This document shows, piece by piece, positions 21,673 through 31,999 of a stretch of DNA of 64,000 bases. The stretch is from Panagrolaimus kolymaensis. Its lineage: Eukaryota > Nematoda > Chromadorea > Rhabditida > Panagrolaimidae. The notes under the pieces were generated by a model. The model saw nothing but the letters and a program-made list of their open reading frames with translations, did not search any database and had not been told where the DNA came from. The DNA lies in contig JAJQJQ010000046.1 of assembly GCA_028622995.1 (NCBI GenBank), positions 682,001 to 746,000 of the forward strand, written 5' to 3'. Position 1 is the first letter of the stretch. Each line of letters starts with the position of its first letter. Both the position numbers and the translations under genes were made by a program.

Positions 21673-23241
21673 TCACAAAATGATAGGTAAATTTGTAATA
21701 GAAATATTTGTAAAAGTGGCAATTCCATTTTCAGTAAAAAAGATTAGACGATCACTACTTTCATCAGGAAAAATAACATCCGTTATTGGAGCAGTATTAT
21801 CTCCAGCAAAAACTTCCACCGAAGCTCGATCAATAATAATTTGAATATGAAAAAGATTTTGGGTGTTGAAATTCATGTTTTTAACGGTGTGTTGAAGGCT
21901 GAATTTATCTGAAAAATCTATTTTCCCTGATTTTGATCGATTCACTGTGAGAGTTCTATGTTCGATGTCAAAAATAATTTTAGTTCCAAGATTTCCATCT
22001 TCATTTGCTCGAACAATGATTCCTGCACGTTTTGCGCTTAAAGATTGAATATTAAAATCAATATTTTGAATGGTTCCACGAGTTCGATCATCAAGAAATT
22101 GTTGAGTTGATGAAAGGGTAATTGGCCGAAGATAAATAGTTTCACCTTCAGCGATGAGAGTTTTAAATAGATTCGTTGGATTGAAAACGAGTTTTGGGAT
22201 CCCATCGATGGCTTTTAATGTCATGGTTCTCGGAATTGCAAAAGCTCCACGCCATGGCGAAGTTGGTACAGATCCAGCATAATCCCAATTATTCATCCAT
22301 CCAAGCAAAATTTGCTCATTTGGATTTGGCAAATTATAAAAGGTTGAAGCCGCATAAAAATCTGCTCCATGATCAAGCCAATTAAAATCAGCTAAATCTG
22401 ATCCGGGTGGAGGAAAATTTTGTGCGGTAAAAGTAACTCCATCAAAATTTCCTATATAATACATCCCTCCTGAGCCTCCAGCCACTGACCATGGATTGAC
22501 ATTGACTATCATAACCCATTTAATATTATTCGAATCCCCATCTAACGGCAAAGGAAATAAATTTGGACATTCCCATTGAGCTCCGTCATGTGGAACATGA
22601 GGAATTGAAAAATCGCTTAGCTTTTTCCAATCCAATAAATTATTCGAACGCCATAATCTCACAGTGAAATTCTCTGCAATTACCGTAACCATCACCCAAT
22701 ATCCACCTTTTTCATACCAAAAAACTTTGGGATCACGAAAATCATTTTGTTCCGGATTTAAATTAAGCACGGGATTATTTGGGTAAAAAGTAAAAGTTTC
22801 TGCCATTATATCCAAACTGTAAGCAAGTGATTGAGCTTGAATTCCAGCACCATGGCTTGAGCTTTCTTTGTATGCACTTGTGTAAATTGCAATTACCGGT
22901 GAAATATTCCCAACGCTAAGACCCGTAACATTTTTGGTATCAATAACGACACTTCCAGAAAAAATGTCTTCCGTTGGTTGAGATAATATTGCCACAGGCA
23001 ATTCATCCCAATGAAATAAATCTGTACTAATTGCATGTCCCCATGACATGGAACCCCATTCATTTCCATATGGATTAAATTGAAAAAATATATGATAAAA
23101 TCCATTTTCATAAAATAAACCATTTGGATCGTTTATCCAATATTTAATTGGTGTAAAATGAAATGATGGCCGCCATTGAGGTGTATCTTGTGCAATAGCA
23201 AAGGAGAAAAAAATAGTCGAAATTAAAAATTTGAGAAACAT
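21673..23241 (-). CDS. Secreted GH32 beta-fructosidase (levanase/inulinase/invertase type), copy 1
   Basis: Single intronless reading frame of 522 residues. The signal peptide is MFLKFLISTIFFSFAIA. The GH32 N-terminal five-bladed propeller carries WINDPNG with the nucleophile Asp38, FQFNPYG, MSWGHAISTDLFHW, the FSGS block at about 94, FRDPKVFW (RDP, 169-171) and WECPNLF with acid/base Glu224. A C-terminal beta-sandwich contains RASVEVFAGD and ends near residue 520. The enzyme should cleave terminal beta-D-fructose from sucrose or fructans outside the cell. The family is rare in animals. Plant-parasitic nematodes carry GH32 genes published as horizontally acquired from bacteria. The lack of introns here, among intron-rich neighbours, fits acquisition. 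The MSWGHA/ELPVAI signature is closer to levanase/exo-inulinase types than to plant invertases, but substrate cannot be read from sequence alone. Confidence 0.95.
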   Translation of the reverse strand: MFLKFLISTIFFSFAIAQDTPQWRPSFHFTPIKYWINDPNGLFYENGFYHIFFQFNPYGNEWGSMSWGHAISTDLFHWDELPVAILSQPTEDIFSGSVVIDTKNVTGLSVGNISPVIAIYTSAYKESSSHGAGIQAQSLAYSLDIMAETFTFYPNNPVLNLNPEQNDFRDPKVFWYEKGGYWVMVTVIAENFTVRLWRSNNLLDWKKLSDFSIPHVPHDGAQWECPNLFPLPLDGDSNNIKWVMIVNVNPWSVAGGSGGMYYIGNFDGVTFTAQNFPPPGSDLADFNWLDHGADFYAASTFYNLPNPNEQILLGWMNNWDYAGSVPTSPWRGAFAIPRTMTLKAIDGIPKLVFNPTNLFKTLIAEGETIYLRPITLSSTQQFLDDRTRGTIQNIDFNIQSLSAKRAGIIVRANEDGNLGTKIIFDIEHRTLTVNRSKSGKIDFSDKFSLQHTVKNMNFNTQNLFHIQIIIDRASVEVFAGDNTAPITDVIFPDESSDRLIFFTENGIATFTNISITNLPIIL

Positions 23242-23998
23242 CTAAAACGGTGGATAAAAATACTTTAAAATCTTTTTAAAACTCGCATTAAAATTGACCA
23301 TCAAAATCCAAAAATTATTGTTTTCAAAAGTAAAATATTTTTAAAGTGGAAAAATCGATCAAAAAGATCAGTAGCAAACAAAAAAGGTGAATATTTTGAT
23401 AAGGTTAAAAACTAAAATGATGAAAGATAGCGACCAAAAAATAAAGAACAGGTAAAACCAAACAAGGTGTTTTTCATAGGCTTAAAGCATTCTTAGGATG
23501 TGTTTTTTTGTTTTATATGCAGAAAAATAGGCAGAATAAATTAAAGTTTTCTTTAATTTTATTTGGATTAAAGTTTTTTCGAAAATTTTCTTTTACACTT
23601 TTGTTACACATTTCTTTGATTAAGTTAAAAGGTTGAAAGTTACCCAATATTGAAAATTTTCGATGCTTATTATTGTGTGTTTTTTTTTTCTCTTCTGAAT
23701 CATATTAATTTGTCTTCTCTCTCCATCGGTTTATATTGATTTTTTTAATAAGTTCTGTATTTTTTCAGCATTATATATTATACTTCCGGTCGATACTCAA
23801 CAAAATTTAAAGAATTTTTTATCAGGCAAAAATTTTAAGGTGATTTTTTATTGAAAGCGTGAAAAGAGGTTTATTTGCAGATGATCACGAATTTTTTGTT
23901 TATAACGTTTGCTTTTTTTGTCCACGCTGCTATTGAAAAAAAAAGTTGTAGTAGCATGAGTAAAATTTTCTATCAGTTTTAATAATTTAAATTTTATA
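23242..23998. other. Intergenic between GH32 and Hsp70-like pseudogene (copy 1)
   Basis: AT-rich. It is the bidirectional upstream region for GH32 (-) and the Hsp70-like relic (+). No motif recognised. Confidence 0.45.
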
Positions 23999-25253
23999 AT
24001 GTTTTCTACTATGGATGTTGTGAATGTTGGAATTTATCCAAAAGATGGAAAAATTGCATATTCTAAAGGAATTGAAGGATATTTTGAGTTTGATATCGAT
24101 AATGGTAAAAAAATTCAACACTTTTTATAAGAAAAGAAAAAAATTTTAGTGCTCCCAAATGAATTTTATAAAATAGATATATTGTTTCGAGATATCAAAA
24201 TAAATATTAACAACAAAAAATTAGGATGCGCGTGTATTTGCTTAAATGATGATTATGATAATAAAATAAGAAAGAAATTTATTAAATCTGGTTTAAATTG
24301 CGGTTTTAAGAAAACAGAAATTATTGATAAAAAATCTGCTGAATATTTTATTGCCATTTCTCAATCTCATTATAAACCAGGATTTGGAGATACCATTGGC
24401 ATATTTAATGGAGAATGTGGATATATTTGGAATCGAAACTGTAAAAAAAAGTCAAAATTTCTTGGTTTTTTTACTGGTTGAAGAATAGAAGAATTGAAAA
24501 ATTCATCTCCTAATTTATTTCTTTACAAAGCCGATAAAAAAAATAGCAAAAAGTATTTAAGTCATTTATCGCCTGAATGCTTTATTTATGATTATCAAAA
24601 TAGCGGTGAATTAGAATTTGGTGCACTTAATAAAGCAGAAATTTTGAATGGTAATATTAATACCAAAAATGATGATGTTTATAATGTTTTGAATTGCACA
24701 ATTTTCTTTAAGATTGGTGAAATTGTTAATTATGTTGAATGGGAAGATGACGAATTGCCATGGGAAGGCACAGTAACTTTAGAAAATGAAACAAATGCAA
24801 GCGAAATACATATTTTTGTAAGTTTTTCTCCCAATGATCTTTATTTTAAAAAAAATACAAACTTTTAACGATCAAAACCTTAGCAAAATAAAGGATCACT
24901 TTTTCGTCAAAGAAATTTAAAAAATTTCGGAAAAAAATAGGAAAAATAGTATTTGTTAAAATTTATTTTTTGAAAAACGAGTATAATATTTTATAAGAGA
25001 GAAGGAAGCTGAAAACTTTCTTTCCCATATTATTCTTTTTTTCAGCGTGGATCCGATGAAGAAATCTTAACTTTGTGGAATAATTAAGTTGCACCAATAA
25101 AATTAGAAATCAACTTTGACACAAATGGAATACACACAATCAGCTGTGCAAGCAATTCTAGTAATCAAAATAATTTATGGCACGGTAATGCGTACAGCTT
25201 GCACCGTGTTGTAAATTACTTAGACCCCCATTCTCGATGTCTTATCATGTAAG
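23999..25253 (+). pseudogene. Divergent Hsp70-like pseudogene, copy 1
   Basis: Exons 23999-24104, 24150-24817 and 25046 onward join in phase and read one protein interrupted by in-frame TGA (24479-24481) and TAA (25085-25087). The C-terminal half matches the Hsp70 substrate-binding domain order: TLENETNASEIHIFRG resembles the Hsp70 ...AVEIHVYQGE strand, and after the TAA the frame continues as VAPIKLEINFDTNGIHTIS, resembling PQIEVTFDIDANGILNVS. The upstream part has blocks recalling the nucleotide-binding domain (FIKSGLNCGFKKTEIIDKKSAEY, FGDTIGIFNG), but the ATP-binding signatures are not recognisable. Homology continuing across both stops argues for a relic rather than a real short gene. Assignment is by eye. 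Confidence 0.6.
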
Positions 25254-26354
25254 ATTAAAAACACTCCATATTTGTAAAAAAATTTAATGTCATTATGTCA
25301 TAAATTTTTATTTAAAAGGAATCTTTATTGCGCAAAATCCGCTGTATTCCATAACAAATTAGTGAAATCTTCTAAAAATTTTTATGCTAGAATTAAGTGT
25401 AAATGATTCACTTTTTTCAAGGTTTTTATGAAATATTTATTTTTTGATATTTGATTTCCTTTTTTGGTAATAAAGAACGCTGCTTTTCTGCATTCCTACA
25501 AAATATTTTTTAATGGTGTTTATCGTAGCTTTTCAAAGTATGTATATATTGAAGTAAAAAATGTTATCTAATGTCCCTGGAAATTTCACATAAATTTTTG
25601 CTATTTTTTTTGGGCTTTTTCTTTTTGCTGTGCCACTGACAGAAATTGAGAATTTCTGGACTGTCTTTGAAAACCATATTCGTTTATAAAAGAAATTCCA
25701 ATAAAATTTTTATAACCGTAATGGGAAAGATAAAAATGAATTTTACCTATTTTTTGTGTTTTATGTTGTTCATTGACTTGTCTTCGTTTTTTAAATAATA
25801 AAAGGGGTTTATTTTAACGATAGGGTAAAGTGCACCTTTTTCCGGTTGTAAGAGTCGAAATTGTATTAAAAATTCTTTTGCATTACCGCACCTTCAAATT
25901 TTATCAATTTTTTTTTCATATATTGATTTTGCTTTCGATTAATTTTGTTTTATAAAAACATAAAATAACATCCTCACTTCTCAAATGAAAATGTTTTTGT
26001 GGTCACAAGGAAATCAGCATCAAAATTTTCTAATCATTTACAAATACATATGAGCTGATAATTTACTATTTAGTTCAAGATTGATAAATAAAAATAAATT
26101 ATAAAGTATATTTGATTATACAACAGAAAATTTAAAAACGCAAAATAAATGTAACATTTAAAAAAATCCCTTTTCAAAGCAAATTGTAAAGGTTGTTATT
26201 GAAAAAAACTATATGTAATAGCAGGTGAAATATTTTACCAAAAGCAACTAACCAGCATAAAAAAATGACAAACTTTAAGTATTTTTGTTCTTTTTTTAAT
26301 TTCGGAAAGCAATTATTAGACTAGTTTTTAAAATTAAAAGACTTTTAATAAAAA
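25254..26354. other. Intergenic upstream of chemoreceptor (copy 1)
   Basis: AT-rich, with no gene or repeat recognised. Confidence 0.45.
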
Positions 26355-27068
26355 ATGGATACGAACCAAGCGACAGATGATGAAATGAAGATTCTTATTT
26401 CGGTTGATCGAGGCTTGATTATCGCAGACGATGTTATTCTTTATGCTTGCGGAGTTATTCAACTTATTTTCCTCGTATTTTTAATTTGTCGTATTATCTG
26501 TAAATTTGAAACCTTCAGTACAGCTTTTTATTATTTATTAGTAATTGGGTATTTTTTAAATGTTATCACAGTTTTTATGTTTAGAATTAATGTAAATATA
26601 ACTTCGGCCATTTTTAAAACCGCTTACAACATCGTTCAATGGTATGATTCGAGATTTTATGGTTTTTGGAATACTATGCTTGCATTTAATAGATTTACTG
26701 CGCTATTTTTATTTAAACAACATAAACAAATTTGGAATGGATGGCGATTAGCAATTATTTTTGGCATCACTTTGGCATATCCATTTATTTTAAATGGATA
26801 CTTTTTGAAAAATTATCATTGTTTTGAATCCGATTGGCAAAATATAAATTGCACAGATTTTTTTACTTCATCGAATACTGTACCAATTTCAAATGGAATT
26901 AATGCAATCGCTGCTTTGGTTTTGGGGTTAACCACAGCTTTCGCACGCAAACTTAAAGGGCCTTGTTTATTTCATCTTTTTTTCAAACACGTGGCTGGAT
27001 ATTCGACCCCGCAAAGTGTGGGCGCTTGTGGGGACGAATATCCAGCCGCGTGTTTGAAAAAAAGATGA
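26355..27068 (+). pseudogene. 5' half of Srg-like chemoreceptor, truncated by insertion (copy 1)
   Basis: Reads about 203 residues closely related to the intact receptor at 43106-44164: FSTAFYYLLVIGYFLN, RFYGFWNTMLAFNRFTALF, IWNGWRLAIIFG, YPFILNGYFLKN, TTAFARKLKG. It holds about five membrane segments. After KLKG the frame runs into a TTAA foldback element and stops at 27066-27068 after about 34 element-encoded residues. In this copy the 3' half is missing, because the tandem duplication joined the repeat here to a second DUF229 fragment. It is therefore certainly incomplete as a receptor. Confidence 0.85.
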
Positions 27069-27083
27069 AATGAATATGGTCCT
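26957..27083. mobile_element. TTAA-flanked foldback element in receptor gene (copy 1)
   Basis: A 127-bp imperfect palindrome (AGGGCC...TTCAAACACG-loop-CGTGTTTGAA...GGTCCT) flanked by TTAA at 26953-26956 and 27084-27087. TTAA target sites are typical of piggyBac-type insertion. It has no coding capacity. It shares its ends (TTAAAGGG) and target type with the perfect palindrome at 50963-51154. Confidence 0.75.
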
Positions 27084-27094
27084 TTAAAGGAAAT

Positions 27095-28446
27095 ACAAGA
27101 ACATTGGGGCCTTACCTTCGGTAAGTCCCTCAAACTAAACATACAAACAAACAATCTTCGAAACCGTTACATTTTTACAATCAAAACGTGGACATTTTAC
27201 ACATTAAGGTATTTTTTGAGAACCCTAGAGAGTAGACCTGCTTTTAGGAATTCTAAAAAATTATCAAAGGGGAGATTATGTGCTTTTTTAGAGGGTGCAA
27301 AATTGGAAAAAAATAGAGTGCCCAAACACCCATGCGTGTCTACAACAATACAATTAAAATAAACAACATTGTCCATGGCCTTACAGGCTTACATTCCATT
27401 TTTCATGGTAAATTTTGGAGCCCTGCCTACGGCAGACCTCCTAAATTTTACAAAAAAATCTTCTCCAATAATCAACGGTTTCCTGGGCCATGCATTTCCA
27501 TATCTCTCATATTCGGCTACATCTTAACCACTTCGAGGTCCATTCCATAGGTCTAATTACACATGGGCCCTTCAGGCCCCAAAACACATTTCAACCCAAA
27601 AACAACCAAATATCGAACCAAACATAATCAAACAATCACCCGAAAATCATTAAATATCAACCCGAAAACCATCTTACATCTCACCCAAAAACAACTAAAT
27701 ATCCACCCAAATATTATAAAAAAAATGTGCCGAACGCTTACATGTTTACAACAATGCAATTACAATAAACAACAGGGCCCTTCGGCCAACATTCCATTTT
27801 CATGGTTAATTTTGGAGCTCTGCCTTCGGCAGACCTTCAAAATTTACGATATAAATCGTCTCCAATTAACGACGGTTTCTCTGGGCCACGCTTTTCATAT
27901 ATCTCATAGTCGGATATATCTTGACATCTTCGGGGTTCATTCCATAAGCCAAATTATACTTGGACTCTTCGGAACCAAATCCGTTTTGACCCAAAAACCA
28001 CCAAATATCCACCCAAAAACATTTAAATATCGATTAATACATTACAACACAAACAACTAAACATTCACCCAAAAGCCACCAAATATCTAACCAAACTCAA
28101 TCAAACATCTCACCAAAAACAACTAAATGTCCACTCAAAAACCATTTTACATCTCACCAAACATAACTAAACATTCGCCCAAACACAACTAAATGTGCAC
28201 CCAAAAGTCATCCAAAAGCCACCAAATATCCACCCAAAAACAACTAAATATCCACCTAAAAATTTCAATGCAGACAATCAGAGAAAAAACAAATTTTTCA
28301 CTTCCAAAAATGCTTTCAAAAAAAGAAAAGAGAAACTTTCGTGTCGAGAAAATTTTCACGAAATGCAAATTTAAATTGACCAAAACATAGGGATCCTTGA
28401 CTCTCCGAAGCGTGAGACCAACATATTCGGAATCAGCGTAAAAAAC
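27095..28446. repeat. Hairpin-rich non-coding repeat unit, truncated (copy 1)
   Basis: Starts ACAAGAACATTGGGG and matches the full units at 37422-38866 and 38867-40355. It is cut at 28446 by the tandem-duplication junction. Inside it, an approximately 406-bp sub-repeat (27341 region and 27747 region) is duplicated, followed by a degenerate array of short CCACCAAATATCCACCC / AAAAACAACTAAA motifs. Many small GC-rich hairpins with TTC-type loops lie along the first 900 bp. Long reading frames here are low-complexity and not credible genes. Confidence 0.8.
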
Positions 28447-30861
28447 CTGTTGGATCTTTTTCATCTGTATTCACTGATGAAGGTGGAAGTGTGCGAGATA
28501 AAGATGTAACATTATTAAATGTCATTAATAAACACTTTTCCTTAAAGAAATATTATTTAAGTGTTTTTTTGTTTTAAAAAATTTGAAAGCTTTCAGGTAC
28601 ATTTTCGAACTTCCAAACTTACGATAACATTTTGTTCTTTAAAATAATTATGAATTTTTTGAAGTATTAATTTTGCAAATTTGATTCCATCAGATGCTGG
28701 AAGTTCAGTTTCTTCAAAACATGGACAAAATTGTGATGGAATTTCTGCTTCAAAACAACTTCGATGTGGAATTGGTGATAATAAAGAAATGCCACGAGGT
28801 AGTATTGGAGCAGTACCGTTGGTAAAATTACCCTAAAAAATTACTTTATATAGTCACGAATCAATAAAATCTTTACCTGTAATGTATGTTTGAGTAAAGC
28901 ATGAAGATCAAAATGATTAGTTAAAACTTTGCTATTCGCTTTCAAATTTGCTGCTAAAGCTGGATGCTTCTTTTTGAACCACTCAGGTAAACGAACAGAT
29001 AAAAATGGTATTTTGGCTTCCAACCTTCCAAGAAAAGTTTGACGGAACTTGGTTATTCGTTGGCCATGATCAGAAAAAATAATAACGATTGATTTATTGA
29101 AAGTTTGTTCCATTTTTGAAAGAAATTCAACTAAATCATTATCCATATATTGAGCAGCATTCAAGCTTGAATGAGATAAATCATTATACCATTGATAAAC
29201 AAATTTTCTTTTTCCATCATAAGCTATAAAAAAATGTCAGTTTATTGATTATCGACTTTAATGTAAACAAAGAAAAACAAAATGATCAAGTAAATAAATT
29301 AGCCCAAAGGTATATGTTATTAAAACCCAAATAATTTTACCTTTGAGAAATGATTCAAGATAATTCAAATGTATTTTATGAAGGGGAGTATCGTCTATGC
29401 AGTAATGTGTACTATTTTTGTATAAATCACTTTTTTCAAAAGCTAACAACCAGGGACGAAAATAATGATCTGTTGGTGGACGAGCTTTAAATCCACGTTC
29501 AAGATAATTAAATAATGAATAATCTGCCCAATCTTCAGATAAATACGTTGCATATCCTTTTTTGCCAAAAGTAAACCAAGGTAAATTTGTCCAATTATCA
29601 AATGTTCTGTATGAGTTATCCGGAATGTTTGCTTTAAATTCCTGAAATTCATAATGACTCTCATTATCAAGTTATAAAAATGTTACAAACCATATTGTTT
29701 TCGCGAGCCACATGTTCTCCAACTAAAATTGGAAGTAAATTTGGAAAAGAATTTTCTCCAACTTTCACATGCTTTTCCATTGTGATAAATCCAAGTTTAT
29801 CCAACATTTTAACTGTATTTGGCATTGAACGGAACATATTTGATCTTGACATTGAATCAATTCCAAACAAAATAAAGCTCAACTGGTCTTCGCTTTCATC
29901 TTCAAAAGGCCTAAAAAAATTGTAAGCATTCTTTTTTTTTCAACGTTTATAAAAACATACTTTTTAGTATTTATTGAAACGTTTTTTGGTACGACTGAAG
30001 ACCATAGATATCGATAGGTTTCATTTCCTTGTTCATATGTGCATAAAACTTCAACTAAATCTTTTACAAGTTTTATTGGAGTCGAAGTCAATGGTATCCA
30101 TTTTTCGTATTTTACTGTGTTATCATTGACTCCAGAATTATGTCCAAAATATCGATATCGACATGTTGAATTTGGATTTAGATGAACCAAAGTTCCATTA
30201 ATGAGAGTAGTTTCTTTTTCCTGAGATACAAAAAAATGGTTTAGGAATGTATCGAGAAGTTATAAGAGCAAACCTGTATCGATTCACATTCAAGTGGTGG
30301 AAGCTTCTCATAATAATCAGATATTCTCGGGTCAAATGGATTTGCAACAAATTTACATCCTTCGTCATTTAAGAAATTAAAGCTACCCTTAAAATTTTGG
30401 ATAAATAAATTTGATAAACGACAACAAAAGCTATTCAAATTTCGGTAGCAACTCCAATGGCAAATGTTTTAATCTACCAAAGATGAGCTGCAAATTATTG
30501 GCTTTACATAGCCCAAGATAACCGATTAGCCTCAAAAGTTTAATCGTAGCTAAAAACACAGAACAAACAAACAAATAGGTAAACAGCATACATCAATGAT
30601 TTCTAGTTTTCCCAGCATAGTTTCATCTTGGAGAAAGAAGTAATACCATAATGCTATAGTTCCAAGAAAGATGATAATTATAAAATATTTTAGGCGTGAA
30701 AATATTGAAGCAATATGGGAAAATATTGCAGAATGCAATTTAAAGTTTTTAATAATCCATTTTATAGATTTATTAATTAAATTAAGAAAAAATAAACAAT
30801 TTGAAACTAGAAGTTTTAAATATTTGGTATCCATATTTGGGAGACAATAAGCTCTTTTCAA
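28433..30861 (-). CDS. DUF229 protein, C-terminally truncated duplicate
   Basis: Identical to the gene ending at 17974 from its ATG (30861) down to the codon for Thr in DEKDPT, then fused by the duplication junction to unrelated repeat sequence. The frame adds only Gly-Phe-Leu-Arg and stops at 28433-28435. About 45 C-terminal residues of the parent (from VVDKYKSF onward) are lost, but the whole catalytic core, including FGIDSMSRSN and FSDHGQR, is kept. The normal 3' UTR and polyadenylation signals are also lost, so stability of the transcript is open. Whether it is active or a pseudogene cannot be told from sequence. Confidence 0.75.
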
Positions 30862-31999
30862 AGTAACTCTTACTGTAATTTTTTTTCGAGGTTAAAAAAA
30901 AGTAAAACATAAAAGTCAATTCTAAGTTTAGCTGCGGCGGCTGATTTCCATAATTGAAGCTAATAAATCACTCAAATTAACAAATTATTTTGTTGGAAAG
31001 ATGCGTACTTCTTTAATCAATAAAAAAAGTTTTTCGTTTTCTTTCTTATCATTATTTAAGATAGTTTCTTCCTTTAGCCTTGTTGCCATCATCATACATG
31101 CACATTTTTGTCACACGTATCAAAAGCTGCCTGCTATAGTTTCTTCAAACTTTTAAAGCAAACACATAGAAAAAAAATTGACAACGACTACATTCATATT
31201 TAATCAATTGATTTTTTTCTTTTTCTTCTTTCATCAAACTGTATACACATTTTATTTAATTGATTTTTAACCTTATCAATGCATACTAGTTACATTTTTC
31301 TGAATAACTCTGAAATAAAAAATTATTGATTTTTCTCTTTTCATATTCTTCGTTTTCGAGCTATTGATTTGTCTTGGCTCATATGGAAATTCTAAAAGGC
31401 GAATAAGCAAGCTGTTGCTTTTTTTTTAAATCTCAAACTCTGGGTTTGGAAACAGGGCTGCTCGATCGATCGTGGTTCGGAGTTCGGATGGTCGGATTTT
31501 TGGCTATTTTGTCCGAACATTGTTCGGATGTTCGGATTAAAAAAAGGGAAATTTGTACGTCTCCGAACATTGTTCGGCGATCGGATGTTCGGAAGTTCGG
31601 CCTTTTTTTGCCAAAAATGTTCGGAGATCGGATGTTCGGATCCCCCAAAAGGCAAGATCGAGCAGCCCTGGGAAACGCTTAAATAACTAACAGTATTTTG
31701 GAAGGATATTTTGCTCACGACATCCACTTGGACGACAAACATATACAAAAAGACTCAAAAAAAATTTATTCACGCTTATGTTTATCTTTCCTTTATGTCT
31801 TTTGCCGTTTAAAAAGTATTATGGTATTTAAATAAGACATTTTCAAAACAAAGAAAGTTTAAATGACGATATGACCTCTAAAAGCAAAAAAAGTCTTGTA
31901 TATTAATTTTTTTCTTCATCAAAAACTTTGGAATCGCCCAATTTTTAGCTGCTCTGAATTTACAAAATTAAATCTTTTTATCTACTTGAAAACAAAATT
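30862..31999. other. Intergenic with MITE-like element (copy 2)
   Basis: Duplicate of 20535-21672. The MITE-like element is at 31453-31670; nothing else recognised. Confidence 0.5.
31453..31670. mobile_element. 218-bp MITE-like element (copy 2)
   Basis: Exact duplicate of the element at 21126-21343, carried along by the tandem duplication rather than by a new insertion. Same TIRs and GGAAA flanks. Confidence 0.7.

Larger units (their letters stand above)
18120..28446. repeat. 10,327-bp tandem duplication, copy 1
   Basis: This segment recurs head-to-tail at 28447-38773 with a constant offset of 10,327 bp. All reading frames within it recur unchanged, so no difference is visible at the protein level. 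The left edge is the C at 18120 in the DUF229 last exon. The right edge is the C at 28446, after GCGTAAAAAA. The junction (AAAAAAC then CTGTTGG) shows no microhomology beyond the break itself. It carries DUF229, GH32, an Hsp70-like pseudogene, half a chemoreceptor and part of a hairpin-rich repeat. Confidence 0.95.

Noticed and set aside
24149..24868. Two separate small genes in the Hsp70-like locus
   Set aside because: Both frames are in the same phase, 115 codons apart, separated only by one TGA, and match one protein order, so a single broken gene is simpler. A selenocysteine reading was considered but dropped because a second stop (TAA) follows and no SECIS-like hairpin was evident.
27563..28060. 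165-residue open frame in the repeat (also at 37890-38387)
   Set aside because: Low-complexity Lys/Asn/Gln/Ile/Pro composition caused by the CCAAAAACAACTAAAT-type motif array; no domain, and the equivalent unit B frame is different.
27900..28260. CRISPR-like array of short motifs
   Set aside because: Motifs are degenerate, contiguous and lack unique spacers of fixed length; the host is a eukaryote.
28189..28464. Minus-strand frame crossing the duplication junction
   Set aside because: Out of frame with DUF229 and made of repeat sequence; the real DUF229 frame stops at 28433.
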